Counted from the stretch's first letter, positions 1 through 5,527 are shown. The stretch is 6,682 nt of DNA from Cyanobacteria bacterium UBA8156 (GCA_003456125.1 DMPD01000164.1:1-6682), one strand, 5' to 3'. Notes: a model not told the origin generated them from the letters alone. Numbers and translations: made by a program.

Positions 1-84
1 TGCTCCGCCAAAGCTTGTTGCTCGGCCTGTTGCCGTCGTTCTTGCTCCGCCAAAGCTTGTTGCTCGGCCTGTTGCCGTCGTTCC
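1..84 (-). repeat. 42-bp tandem duplication encoding a 14-residue coiled-coil unit
   Basis: Positions 1-42 and 43-84 are the same 42-bp unit and differ only at the last base (42 versus 84). In the Uma2 frame each unit encodes 14 residues containing QERRQQAEQQALAE, which is two heptads. The repeat starts inside the window and may continue beyond its left edge. Near-identity at the DNA level suggests a recent slippage or unequal-recombination expansion. Confidence 0.93.
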
Positions 85-758
85 TGCTCGATTGTTGCCC
101 TTTCTTCCGCTTGCTGCCATTGCTGCTCTACCTCCACCCGCCGCTGCCGTTCCCGATCGCGTTCCTGAGCCATTTCCAAAGGCGTTAAAAATAACTCACC
201 GTTGGGCAAACACAGGGCCAGCTCCGTTCCCGGTGCCCACAAAAACTGCATTCCCAACCGGGGACTCACCCAACGCCCCGGATTGGCGATCGCCACCAAC
301 ATTTCCCCTTGCCGCTGCCAGCCCCGCAACTCCCAGCGATCCGGGTCGTAGATGTAGTACTCCTCCACACCGTATTGCTCGTAGAACCGAAACTTGGTCG
401 CCATTTCAGCCTGACCCCGGCGCCCCCGGTTGCTCTCTGAGAGAATCTCAAACACGACCTGGGGAGGCACTCCCCCTTCCTCAAACTGCTTGTAGGAGGG
501 GCGATCGCCTTTGGGTCGTCCCAGCACTACCATCACATCCGGCGCTTGCCGAGGAGCCGGCGGCATCGTTACCGCCACGGGATACCACAGCAAGTCTCCT
601 GCCACAAACACATCCGGGCGATCGGCAAACAAACGCTCCAAGTTTTCCTTGATCAGCACCAGCCAGCGGTATTGCACCGTATTCTCAGCCATCGGTTGTC
701 CGTCGCTGCTGGGGTAAAGCTCGGCATCGGTAAACGCCGGCACCGAAGTAAAAGCCAT
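1..758 (-). CDS. Uma2-family (DUF820) putative endonuclease, C-terminus cut by window edge
   Basis: Uma2/DUF820 proteins have a PD-(D/E)XK nuclease-like fold; their cellular role is mostly unknown, and cyanobacteria carry many copies. Read from the ATG at 758, 252 codons are visible before the window edge. The core spans about residues 20-195. Candidate active-site residues are Asp74 (in APDVMVV), Glu104 (in VVFEILSESN) and Lys122 (in MATKFRFYEQYG), followed by the usual YYIYDPD strand at 134-140. From about residue 196 the protein becomes a Gln/Glu/Arg-rich coiled coil ending in two copies of a 14-residue repeat. No stop is visible. A -10-like TAGAAT lies at 786-791 on the minus strand, 28 nt before the ATG, but the Shine-Dalgarno is poor. 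The gene follows the apcC terminator on the same strand, so it is probably transcribed separately. The family call is confident; nuclease activity is inferred from the family. Confidence 0.88.
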   Translation of the reverse strand, partial: MAFTSVPAFTDAELYPSSDGQPMAENTVQYRWLVLIKENLERLFADRPDVFVAGDLLWYPVAVTMPPAPRQAPDVMVVLGRPKGDRPSYKQFEEGGVPPQVVFEILSESNRGRRGQAEMATKFRFYEQYGVEEYYIYDPDRWELRGWQRQGEMLVAIANPGRWVSPRLGMQFLWAPGTELALCLPNGELFLTPLEMAQERDRERQRRVEVEQQWQQAEERATIEQERRQQAEQQALAEQERRQQAEQQALAE

Positions 759-796
759 GGCTATTACCGGCTCAAGGGTGTTCCCATTCTAAACGA

Positions 797-833
797 CAAA
801 ATCACTCCCCCAGCTAACAGGTGTCGCTGGGGG
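797..833 (-). terminator. Intrinsic terminator of the apcABC operon
   Basis: In the minus-strand transcript an 8-bp GC-rich stem forms from CCCCCAGC (833-826) and GCTGGGGG (814-807) around an 11-nt loop. AGTG and then TTTT (801-798) follow. The stem begins 22 nt past the apcC stop codon. The T-tract is short and set off from the stem by four bases, so termination may be leaky, which would allow some read-through into the Uma2 gene. Confidence 0.72.
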
Positions 834-854
834 GATACCCCAATCCTCGCGTGC

Positions 855-1058
855 TTACTTCAAGCCCACATTCATGCCTGGACGACCCGCGGCCAATTCA
901 ACCTTCACAATCCGACCGCCCATCTTTTGAATCCGTTGCTGTTCCCGAAACCAGTTTTCATAGGGTACCAGCTTGGTGAAAAACGTGTTCTGCAACTCCC
1001 GTTGCGTCCGAATCCGAGTCTGGCTCGGCACGCAGGCCGTCACCTTAAACATGCGCAT
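855..1058 (-). CDS. apcC: Allophycocyanin-associated small core linker Lc7.8 (ApcC)
   Basis: ApcC is the small linker polypeptide of the phycobilisome core. In the family it binds inside the allophycocyanin trimers at the ends of the core cylinders and tunes their stability and spectra. The 67-residue product starts MRMFKVTACVPSQTRIRTQR and continues through the conserved blocks NTFFTKLVPYENWF and QQRIQKMGGRIVKVEL. This is the usual family length, and it is recognisable end to end. The ATG at 1058 is chosen, although the second Met (residue 3) is a possible alternative. The only Shine-Dalgarno-like sequence is GGGA about 10 nt upstream. It is the last gene of apcABC, 159 nt after apcB, and the spacer contains a terminator-like hairpin that could keep linker expression below that of the subunits. 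Confidence 0.97.
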   Translation of the reverse strand: MRMFKVTACVPSQTRIRTQRELQNTFFTKLVPYENWFREQQRIQKMGGRIVKVELAAGRPGMNVGLK

Positions 1059-1112
1059 ATCGCTTTTTTCCCGTAAACACTTCTAAAGAGATTGCCGTCA
1101 ACCAAGAAATTA

Positions 1113-1164
1113 CCAAAAGAGCGAGTCTACGGATAGAAGCACCAGCTCCCCATCGGCGACTCGC
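1113..1164 (-). promoter_or_regulatory. Terminator/attenuator-like hairpin between apcB and apcC
   Basis: In the transcript GCGAGTC (1164-1158) pairs perfectly with GACTCGC (1127-1121) across a 30-nt loop. The loop contains a nested small hairpin, GGAGC/GCTTC. TCTTTT (1120-1115) follows the outer stem directly. This resembles a partial intrinsic terminator. In several cyanobacteria apcAB transcripts are reported to be more abundant than apcABC transcripts, and a structure here would give that ratio. The pairing is read from the sequence; the function is inferred. Confidence 0.5.
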
Positions 1165-1173
1165 CCTTGTTTT

Positions 1174-1214
1174 CCCCGCGGTGGGGGTGGCTAACTGACC
1201 TGGGGCTAACCCAG
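1174..1214 (-). other. Two small hairpins just downstream of the apcB stop
   Basis: Four nt after the apcB stop, CTGGG (1214-1210) pairs with CCCAG (1204-1200) around a 5-nt loop. Further on, the C-run at 1187-1183 can pair with the G-run at 1177-1174. Neither stem is followed by a T-tract. They may protect the 3' end of an apcAB transcript from exonucleases or take part in the attenuation structure described for 1113-1164. Confidence 0.4.
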
Positions 1215-1217
1215 AAA

Positions 1218-1703
1218 CTAGCTCAAGCCCGAGCAGATGTAATCAAAGTACACACCCATTTCCTTGCCGGCATCGGTACCCACCAAAGCGGCCGTCACTT
1301 CCTTCATCGCCTGGATCGCTTGCACCGTCGAAACGATGGGCACGCCCAACGAGTTGTAGGTTTCCTTCAACCCGTTCAGCACCCGCTCATCCAAGATCGA
1401 TGGATCGCCCGCCAACATCCCGTAGGTGGCATAGCGCAGGTAGTAATCCAAATCCCGAATACAAGCCGCATAGCGACGGGTGGTGTACATGTTGCCACCG
1501 GGACGGGTCACATCAGAATACAACAGTGCCTTCGCCACCGCTTCCTTCACAATCGTCGCGGCGTTGGCCGAAATGGTGCCGGCAGCCCGCACCCGCAGTT
1601 CCCCAGTCGCGAAGTAAGCCTTCAGCTTTTCCAGCGAAGCTACGTCCAGGTACCGACCCTGCACGTCCGAAGAGTTGATTACAGCCGTAATAGCGTCTTG
1701 CAT
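1218..1703 (-). CDS. apcB: Allophycocyanin beta subunit (ApcB)
   Basis: This is the beta subunit of allophycocyanin, which binds one phycocyanobilin and pairs with ApcA to build the trimeric discs of the phycobilisome core. The product is 161 residues, the standard length. Cys81 (in [16 protein letters not shown]) is the thioether attachment site for the bilin. Asn71 (in [14 protein letters not shown]) matches the site that is gamma-N-methylated in beta phycobiliproteins. The C-terminal block [16 protein letters not shown] is typical. The start [12 protein letters not shown] is fixed by family homology. The frame stays open for 43 more codons back to the apcA stop, starting from a TTG, but those codons are repeat sequence and not part of the protein. 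No Shine-Dalgarno is evident before the ATG, in contrast to apcA. Translation may depend on an A-rich, unstructured leader or on coupling. Confidence 0.98.
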   Translation of the reverse strand: MQDAITAVINSSDVQGRYLDVASLEKLKAYFATGELRVRAAGTISANAATIVKEAVAKALLYSDVTRPGGNMYTTRRYAACIRDLDYYLRYATYGMLAGDPSILDERVLNGLKETYNSLGVPIVSTVQAIQAMKEVTAALVGTDAGKEMGVYFDYICSGLS

Positions 1704-1710
1704 TTCTTTT

Positions 1711-1794
1711 ATCTTGAAAGGTGTACAGAAAATCTTGAAAGGTATACAGAAAATCTTGAAAAGTGCCCGGAAAACCTCGAAAGTCACCCCAGGC
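1711..1794 (-). repeat. 21-bp tandem repeat array in the apcA-apcB spacer
   Basis: Four consecutive 21-bp units lie at 1711-1731, 1732-1752, 1753-1773 and 1774-1794 (plus-strand order). Units 1 and 2 match at 20 of 21 positions and unit 3 matches unit 2 at 16 of 21. Unit 4 is strongly degenerate. The plus-strand core is ATCTTGAAAGG followed by TACAGAAA. The best-conserved copies lie nearest apcB, ending 7 nt before its start codon, so they form the immediate 5' flank of the gene. The unit length is a multiple of three and contains no stop in the apcB frame. Confidence 0.9.
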
Positions 1795-1815
1795 TTTCCT
1801 GGGAAACTTTCCCAG
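1788..1815 (-). promoter_or_regulatory. Overlapping, mutually exclusive hairpins downstream of apcA
   Basis: Starting 18 nt past the apcA stop, the transcript can fold CTGGGAA (1815-1809) with TTCCCAG (1805-1799) around a 3-nt loop. Alternatively CCCAGG (1803-1798) can pair with CCTGGG (1793-1788) around a 4-nt loop. The two stems share bases 1799-1803 and cannot form together. There is no T-tract. Plausible roles are mRNA stabilisation, processing of the dicistron, or balancing of apcA and apcB expression; all are inferred. Confidence 0.55.
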
Positions 1816-1832
1816 AATGTGGATGCCCGCAA

Positions 1833-2318
1833 CTACTGCATCGCACCGATGACATAGTCGAAGTAGTAACCAGCTTCGGCGGCATCTTCCCCAGACAGCA
1901 GCGAAGCAGCCACGTTCTTCATGGCGCGAATCCCTTCTGCCACCGCCGGAATGGGCGTACCCAACGAGTTGTACATTTCCTTCACGCCCACGATGCCGAT
2001 TTCTTCAATCGGGGTCACGTCACCCGAGACGATCCCGTAGGTCACCAACCGCAGGTAGTAATCCAAGTCCCGCAGACAGGTCGCCGTCATTTCTTCGCCG
2101 TAGGCATTTCCACCGGGCGACACCACGTCCGGCCGCTTTTGGAACAACTGATCGCCAGCCTGCTTGATGATGCGTTCCCGCGATTCCGTCAGGGTTTGGG
2201 CAATCCGCAGGCGACGCTCGCCCGAGGTCACAAAGCTCTTGATCCGATCCAATTCGCCAGGGCTCAGATACCGGGCTTCGGCATCGGCATTCACGATCGA
2301 TTTCGTGACTACGCTCAT
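1833..2318 (-). CDS. apcA: Allophycocyanin alpha subunit (ApcA)
   Basis: This is the alpha subunit of allophycocyanin, partner of ApcB in the core of the phycobilisome; it carries one phycocyanobilin and passes energy towards the terminal emitters. The product is 161 residues, the normal length. Cys81 (in [15 protein letters not shown]) is the chromophore attachment residue. The blocks [15 protein letters not shown] and [16 protein letters not shown] are diagnostic of alpha allophycocyanin. The C-terminus [11 protein letters not shown] is typical. The ATG at 2318 ([20 protein letters not shown]) matches the family start and has a strong Shine-Dalgarno. It is the first gene of apcABC; the core-membrane linker gene apcE is not in the window. 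A long leader (2319-2596) separates it from ycf37. Confidence 0.98.
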   Translation of the reverse strand: MSVVTKSIVNADAEARYLSPGELDRIKSFVTSGERRLRIAQTLTESRERIIKQAGDQLFQKRPDVVSPGGNAYGEEMTATCLRDLDYYLRLVTYGIVSGDVTPIEEIGIVGVKEMYNSLGTPIPAVAEGIRAMKNVAASLLSGEDAAEAGYYFDYVIGAMQ

Positions 2319-2327
2319 GTAACGATT

Positions 2328-2333
2328 TCCTCC
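2328..2333 (-). promoter_or_regulatory. Shine-Dalgarno of apcA
   Basis: GGAGGA, read on the minus strand, ends 9 nt before the apcA ATG. It is the strongest ribosome-binding site in the window and supports the 2318 start. Confidence 0.85.
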
Positions 2334-2567
2334 AAAAGGTATGTAAATGCTGGGTAGCGATTTCTTATGGCTGGGATTCGTGACCCTACCCTGTTCCCAC
2401 ACCGTGAACCCTATCCCCGAAACCCCCATGCCCTCAACGAGTTCTCAACGAGGAGAACGCTCGGTGCACAAGAATCCCTTGGACATGCCCCAGGATGTGG
2501 GGGGCATTGCCTGCCCGAACCCTTTTCATCTTATGCCATGACTTTGCTTATTCTCTATCCAGAGTTG

Positions 2568-2581
2568 GCGATCGCGATCGC
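2568..2581. repeat. Two overlapping HIP1 octamers forming a 14-bp palindrome
   Basis: GCGATCGC occurs at 2568-2575 and again at 2574-2581, sharing two bases and giving a perfect 14-bp palindrome 16 bp past the ycf37 stop. HIP1 is the highly iterated palindrome of cyanobacterial genomes. The transcript could form a short stem here, but there is no T-tract, so it is not a convincing ycf37 terminator. Confidence 0.9.
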
Positions 2582-2596
2582 GCCCTGTAACAAATC

Positions 2597-3133
2597 TTAG
2601 CTTTTGACAGGAGGGTCGGAGGCGGGGGGGGCATAGCGTTTTTGCAGGGCGGTGAGGCGGCGGCGGGCGGTTTCGTTGGTGGCATCGGCTTGCAGGGCCT
2701 GTTCGTAGGCGGCGATCGCCTGGGGCACCAGTTTCTTGGCTTCGTAGGCATGGCCGAGGTTGTTCCAGCCGTTGACGTAGCCGGGTTCCTGCTCGATTGC
2801 TTTTTTGTAGTTGGCGATGGCCAAGTCCAATTGCTGCTGGCAAGAGTAGGCGTAGCCGAGGGCGTTGTACAGTTCGGGAAAGGTGCCGCCTTGCTTGAGG
2901 GCGCGCTGAAATTCCCCCACGGCGGCGCTGTAGAGTTTTTTGCGGAGGTAGACGCTGCCCAGTTCGTAAAATTCTGCGGCTGTGCCCTGGCCCTGTTGCA
3001 GTTTGGGTTGCAGGCGGGAAATGATATTTTCAAGGTCGCGGTTCCGCAGCACTTGGCGGGCAATCAGGAAAGCAAGGGTGGCCAGCATCCCCACCAGGGC
3101 GGCCAGGTAACCCAGGGCAAGCAAATCATCCAT
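2597..3133 (-). CDS. ycf37: Ycf37-like membrane-anchored TPR protein (photosystem I assembly)
   Basis: Ycf37 (Pyg7 in plants) is a thylakoid protein that helps assembly or stability of photosystem I. The 178-residue product has one N-terminal hydrophobic segment (about residues 5-27, LALGYLAALVGMLATLAFLI), then a basic stretch RQVLRNR, then three tetratricopeptide units at about 53-86, 87-120 and 121-154. The second and third carry the consensus features NALGYAY..LAIANYKKAI and NNLGHAYEAKKLVPQAIAAYEQAL. The tail after about 168 is Pro/Ser-rich. Length and layout fit the cyanobacterial family. The ATG at 3133 is the first residue of the hydrophobic-anchor frame, and the Shine-Dalgarno is weak. 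A TACAAT box lies 33 nt upstream. Family membership rests on architecture and remembered sequence, so another membrane TPR protein is possible. Confidence 0.78.
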   Translation of the reverse strand: MDDLLALGYLAALVGMLATLAFLIARQVLRNRDLENIISRLQPKLQQGQGTAAEFYELGSVYLRKKLYSAAVGEFQRALKQGGTFPELYNALGYAYSCQQQLDLAIANYKKAIEQEPGYVNGWNNLGHAYEAKKLVPQAIAAYEQALQADATNETARRRLTALQKRYAPPASDPPVKS

Positions 3134-3152
3134 AGGGATCCGGTTGAAAAGT

Positions 3153-3172
3153 CGAAATTTCGGCCAATTGTA
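3153..3172 (-). promoter_or_regulatory. Candidate ycf37 -10 box and adjoining palindrome in the divergent spacer
   Basis: The 59-bp spacer between ycf37 and the divergent carboxypeptidase contains TACAAT on the minus strand (3172-3167), a good -10 match placed 33 nt before the ycf37 ATG. The perfect 10-bp palindrome CGAAATTTCG (3153-3162) lies just inside the likely start of transcription. On the plus strand TTGAAA (3144-3149) could serve as a -35 but has no good -10 at the right spacing. The palindrome could be an operator; that is inference. Confidence 0.4.
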
Positions 3173-3192
3173 GCGAAGGGACGGGGGGACGC

Positions 3193-4458
3193 ATGTGGGA
3201 ATGGGTTTTGTGGTGGACGGTGGCGATGGGCGATCGCCTGGCCACGCTGCCGACGGCCGGTCGGGAAGTGGGCACCCGGTTGCTCACCGAGCGCTTGACC
3301 GCGCTGCGGCGAGCCGGTTACAGCCCTCTGCGCCAGGGCCTTTGGCTCCAGTCGGCCGAGGGGTTGGTGTTGGCGGAACACCAAGGTACGGTGCCGTTAC
3401 CGGCGGCTTCCTTGACCAAGTTGGCGACCACCTTGGTGGCCCTCGATCAATGGCGGGAAAACCATCGCTTTGTCACCACGGTTGCGGCTGGTGGCCCGAT
3501 CCAGAATGGGGTATTGCAGGGAGATTTGTGGGTGCAGGGGGGGGGCGACCCCCTATTGGTTTGGGAAGATGCGATCGCCTTGGGCAATGCCCTCAACCAA
3601 CTGGGCATTCGCCGCGTGGCGGGCAATCTGGTGGTAACGGGTAATTTTTGGATGAATTTCACAACCGATCGAGCGGAATCGGCGGCGTGGTTGCAGGAAG
3701 GCATGAATGCCAACCTCTGGTCGTCCGAAGCCGCTACCCAGTACGCCCAGATGCCGGCGGGTACACCGCGGCCCCAGGTGGCGGTCGCCGGCCGGGTGCT
3801 GACGCCAGCCAGTGCTTCCGCCCTCTCTCTGTCTTCCCAGACCCTGTTGCGCTACGAATCCTTGCCCCTGTGGCAAATTTTGCATCGCCTCAACATTTTC
3901 AGCAACAACTTTATGGCGGATGTGTTGGCGGTACAGTTGGGGGGAGCCCGCTACGTGCAGCGCCGGGCTTTGGCTTTGACGGGGGTGTCGGCGGCGGAAT
4001 TGCAGTTGGTGAACGGGTCGGGGCTGGGGGTGCAAAACCGCATGTCTCCCCGGGCGGCAGTAGCCCTCACCGTGGCTTTGGATCGCGTAGCCCGTCAGCA
4101 GGGATTGACCCTGGCAGATTTGTTGCCGGAGGGGCGCTGTCGCTGCGGCACGATCGAGCACCGAAATTTACCGGCGGGATCGTTTGTGAAAACCGGTACC
4201 CTCAACGAAGTGAGTGCCTTGGCGGGGGTGGTGCAAACCCGCGAACGCGGCCCCCTTTGGCTTGCCTTGTTGGAGGGGGGAGCCGGTGCTATTGAAACGT
4301 TCCATGGCGGTCAAGAACGCTTTGTGCAAGGCTTGACCATCACTTGGGGCGAAGGCCGTCCTGTCGACCTGGCGGGGTTGCTGACCCCATCCTTTGTCCC
4401 AAGGCCCTGGCGCGAGGAAAATCGGGTACGGTTTACGACGGTGCAGACTTCAGAATAA
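3193..4458 (+). CDS. D-alanyl-D-alanine carboxypeptidase, PBP4-type (peptidase S13)
   Basis: S13 enzymes (PBP4/DacB family) are periplasmic serine carboxypeptidases/endopeptidases that trim peptidoglycan stem peptides and bind penicillin. All three active-site motifs are present in the 421 residues: SLTK at 73-76 (nucleophile Ser73, Lys76), SNN at 237-239 and KTG at 333-335. The family blocks GGGDPLL (116-122) and LVNGSGLG (272-279) are also there. SxxK and SxN are about 164 residues apart, much closer than in E. coli PBP4, which suggests reduced inserted domains. The N-terminus (MWEWVLWWTVAMG) is hydrophobic but short and lacks a basic n-region, so export is not obvious from this start. A G-rich stretch precedes the ATG. 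No earlier in-frame ATG is visible nearby. The 3' end overlaps the convergent HAD gene. Confidence 0.92.
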   Translation: MWEWVLWWTVAMGDRLATLPTAGREVGTRLLTERLTALRRAGYSPLRQGLWLQSAEGLVLAEHQGTVPLPAASLTKLATTLVALDQWRENHRFVTTVAAGGPIQNGVLQGDLWVQGGGDPLLVWEDAIALGNALNQLGIRRVAGNLVVTGNFWMNFTTDRAESAAWLQEGMNANLWSSEAATQYAQMPAGTPRPQVAVAGRVLTPASASALSLSSQTLLRYESLPLWQILHRLNIFSNNFMADVLAVQLGGARYVQRRALALTGVSAAELQLVNGSGLGVQNRMSPRAAVALTVALDRVARQQGLTLADLLPEGRCRCGTIEHRNLPAGSFVKTGTLNEVSALAGVVQTRERGPLWLALLEGGAGAIETFHGGQERFVQGLTITWGEGRPVDLAGLLTPSFVPRPWREENRVRFTTVQTSE

Positions 4459-5131
4459 GGGCGATCGCCTCCCGCAAATCCCGCACGATGTGCTCCGGGT
4501 GGTGCAATCCCAGTTGGGTTTCGTTGCGAATCCCGCAGGTGACGGCAATGATGGGGATGTTGTTGCGCTGCGCGGCCAAAATGTCGGCTTCGGTATCCCC
4601 CACCATCCAGGCTTGGGTGCAAGGGGGCAAACAGGTCACTGCCCGGCGCAACAGTTGGGGTTTGTCGAGGGTATCCCCCATCTTTTGATAATCATCGGCC
4701 AAACAAAACCGGCGATCTTCTTGAAACAAATGCCCTAGCCCGTAACCCGCCACCGCCGGCAACAACTCCCGGTGTCGCCGCATGGTCACAATCGCCAAGT
4801 CTATTCCCGCGGCCGCAGCCTTCTCCAACGCCGCGATCGCCGCCGGCCAGGGGCGGTCGTAGACCAAAAACGGGGCACTGTGCACCAAGGTTTGCCGCCA
4901 CCGCACAAATTCCGCGGTCTGCTCGGGCCGCTGCAACCCCGATCGCCAAGCAATTTCTCGCTCCGGTACCTGCGCGCGCTTCAGTTCCCAAAAAGCACTC
5001 TTGCTGAGGGGCAGCTTAGGGGTGTCGGAGGGCACCCGCTCGCAACACTCTAGGTACACCCGATAGTAGCGATCGGCCACATCTACCAAAGGCCCATCAA
5101 AATCGGTATAAAGGCGAACAGTCATATCCAT
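4433..5131 (-). CDS. HAD-superfamily hydrolase (phosphoglycolate phosphatase-like)
   Basis: HAD hydrolases transfer phosphate through an aspartyl intermediate. Read from the ATG at 5131 (232 residues), motif I is TDFDGPLVD with nucleophile Asp10 and acid/base Asp12. Motif II is the Thr of LAIVTMRR (about 116). A motif III Lys candidate is in LDKPQLL (about 157). Motif IV is MVGDTEADI, with Asp179 and Asp183. The helical cap region lies between motifs I and II, as in phosphoglycolate phosphatase-like members, but the substrate cannot be read from sequence. Motif I has Pro where most relatives have Thr. The frame opens at a TTG (5149), but a TACAAT box at 5150-5155 would place that codon at or before the transcript start, so the ATG at 5131 or 5125 is preferred. 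The last 26 bp overlap the end of the convergent carboxypeptidase gene, leaving no room for a terminator between them. Confidence 0.87.
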   Translation of the reverse strand: MDMTVRLYTDFDGPLVDVADRYYRVYLECCERVPSDTPKLPLSKSAFWELKRAQVPEREIAWRSGLQRPEQTAEFVRWRQTLVHSAPFLVYDRPWPAAIAALEKAAAAGIDLAIVTMRRHRELLPAVAGYGLGHLFQEDRRFCLADDYQKMGDTLDKPQLLRRAVTCLPPCTQAWMVGDTEADILAAQRNNIPIIAVTCGIRNETQLGLHHPEHIVRDLREAIALILKSAPS

Positions 5132-5149
5132 CTCGGCCGGCACCCCCAA

Positions 5150-5155
5150 ATTGTA
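5150..5155 (-). promoter_or_regulatory. Candidate -10 box of the HAD hydrolase gene
   Basis: TACAAT on the minus strand lies 18 nt before the ATG at 5131 and 24 nt before the one at 5125. The surrounding bases resemble the candidate ycf37 box (TACAATT followed shortly by GG). No clear -35 hexamer is visible at 16-18 bp. Confidence 0.35.
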
Positions 5156-5347
5156 CCGATTGCCGTCCCCTCCGGCTCTCTCCCCTCGCCCCCGCAGAGA
5201 ACGACAAAAAACGACAAGCCTTTCGCAGTTGTGGTACCCTCATACTCAGGAAGCCAAGGATTCACGTCCCCACTTTGCTGTCCCGCTGAACTCTGTCCCG
5301 CTATCCTCCCCCTATCCTCGGTTGGGGGCGGTAGGGAAGAAACGGCA

Positions 5348-5389
5348 AGAAGTAAACAGTCAGAAGTAAACGGTCAGAAATAAACAGGA
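5348..5389. repeat. Three copies of a 14-bp tandem repeat
   Basis: Units at 5348-5361, 5362-5375 and 5376-5389 follow the pattern AGAARTAAACRGTC. Units 1 and 2 differ at one position, and unit 3 is more divergent at its end. The repeat is A-rich and marks the start of the low-GC part of the intergenic region. Confidence 0.88.
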
Positions 5390-5396
5390 AACGGTA

Positions 5397-5410
5397 CACA
5401 AGAACTTGTG
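5397..5410. promoter_or_regulatory. 14-bp dyad, possible operator
   Basis: CACAAG (5397-5402) and CTTGTG (5405-5410) form a perfect inverted repeat with a 2-bp centre, just after the 14-bp repeat array. Its size and symmetry would suit a dimeric regulator, but it lies far from both flanking genes and may be chance. Confidence 0.3.
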
Positions 5411-5527
5411 GAACGGACTGCTTTATTCACTACTTCTCACTGCTTCACTTTCATGCACCGCTTCATTCAGAGTGCAGGGAAGCAAGGGGTCAAGAATCGG
5501 GGTGATGAGGGTGGTGGGGCAATCCAA

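Larger units (their letters stand above)
2319..2596 (-). promoter_or_regulatory. apcABC promoter/leader region with hairpin and phased direct repeats
   Basis: This 278-bp gene-free stretch between ycf37 and apcA must hold the apc promoter unless ycf37 reads through. A perfect 7-bp stem (2485-2491 with 2501-2507, 9-nt loop) lies in it. At 2433-2441 and 2444-2452 the 9-mer CTCAACGAG repeats with an 11-bp period, and GTTCTC (2442-2447) with GAGAAC (2453-2458) adds an inverted repeat over it. AT-richer minus-strand sequence at about 2525-2560 (with TAGAGAAT and CATAAGAT) could hold a -10 box, but I see no matching -35. The exact promoter cannot be fixed by eye. Confidence 0.45.

Noticed and set aside
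92..652. 186-codon plus-strand frame opposite the Uma2 gene
   Set aside because: It is a shadow of the minus-strand coding sequence; the product is Pro-rich with no family resemblance, whereas the minus-strand frame has clear Uma2 motifs.
1704..1832. A 43-residue N-terminal extension of ApcB starting at TTG
   Set aside because: ApcB has a fixed 161-residue length; the extension consists of translated repeat sequence and has no ribosome-binding site at its start.
2319..2350. RpaB/HLR1-type site near TTTACATA in the apcA leader
   Set aside because: Only one half-site matches; the required second direct repeat 2 bp away is missing.
1167..2357. A 396-codon plus-strand open frame across apcA and apcB
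   Set aside because: It is antisense to two certain genes, its protein resembles no family I know, and it is open only because of codon bias in apcAB.
5132..5149. TTG start at 5149 for the HAD gene
   Set aside because: ATG codons at 5131 and 5125 sit just before the conserved motif I, and a -10-like box overlaps the region immediately upstream of the TTG.
5151..5369. 72-codon plus-strand frame in the intergenic region
   Set aside because: Low-complexity Pro/Arg/Ser-rich product, non-ATG start, no ribosome-binding site, and it runs into the 14-bp repeats.
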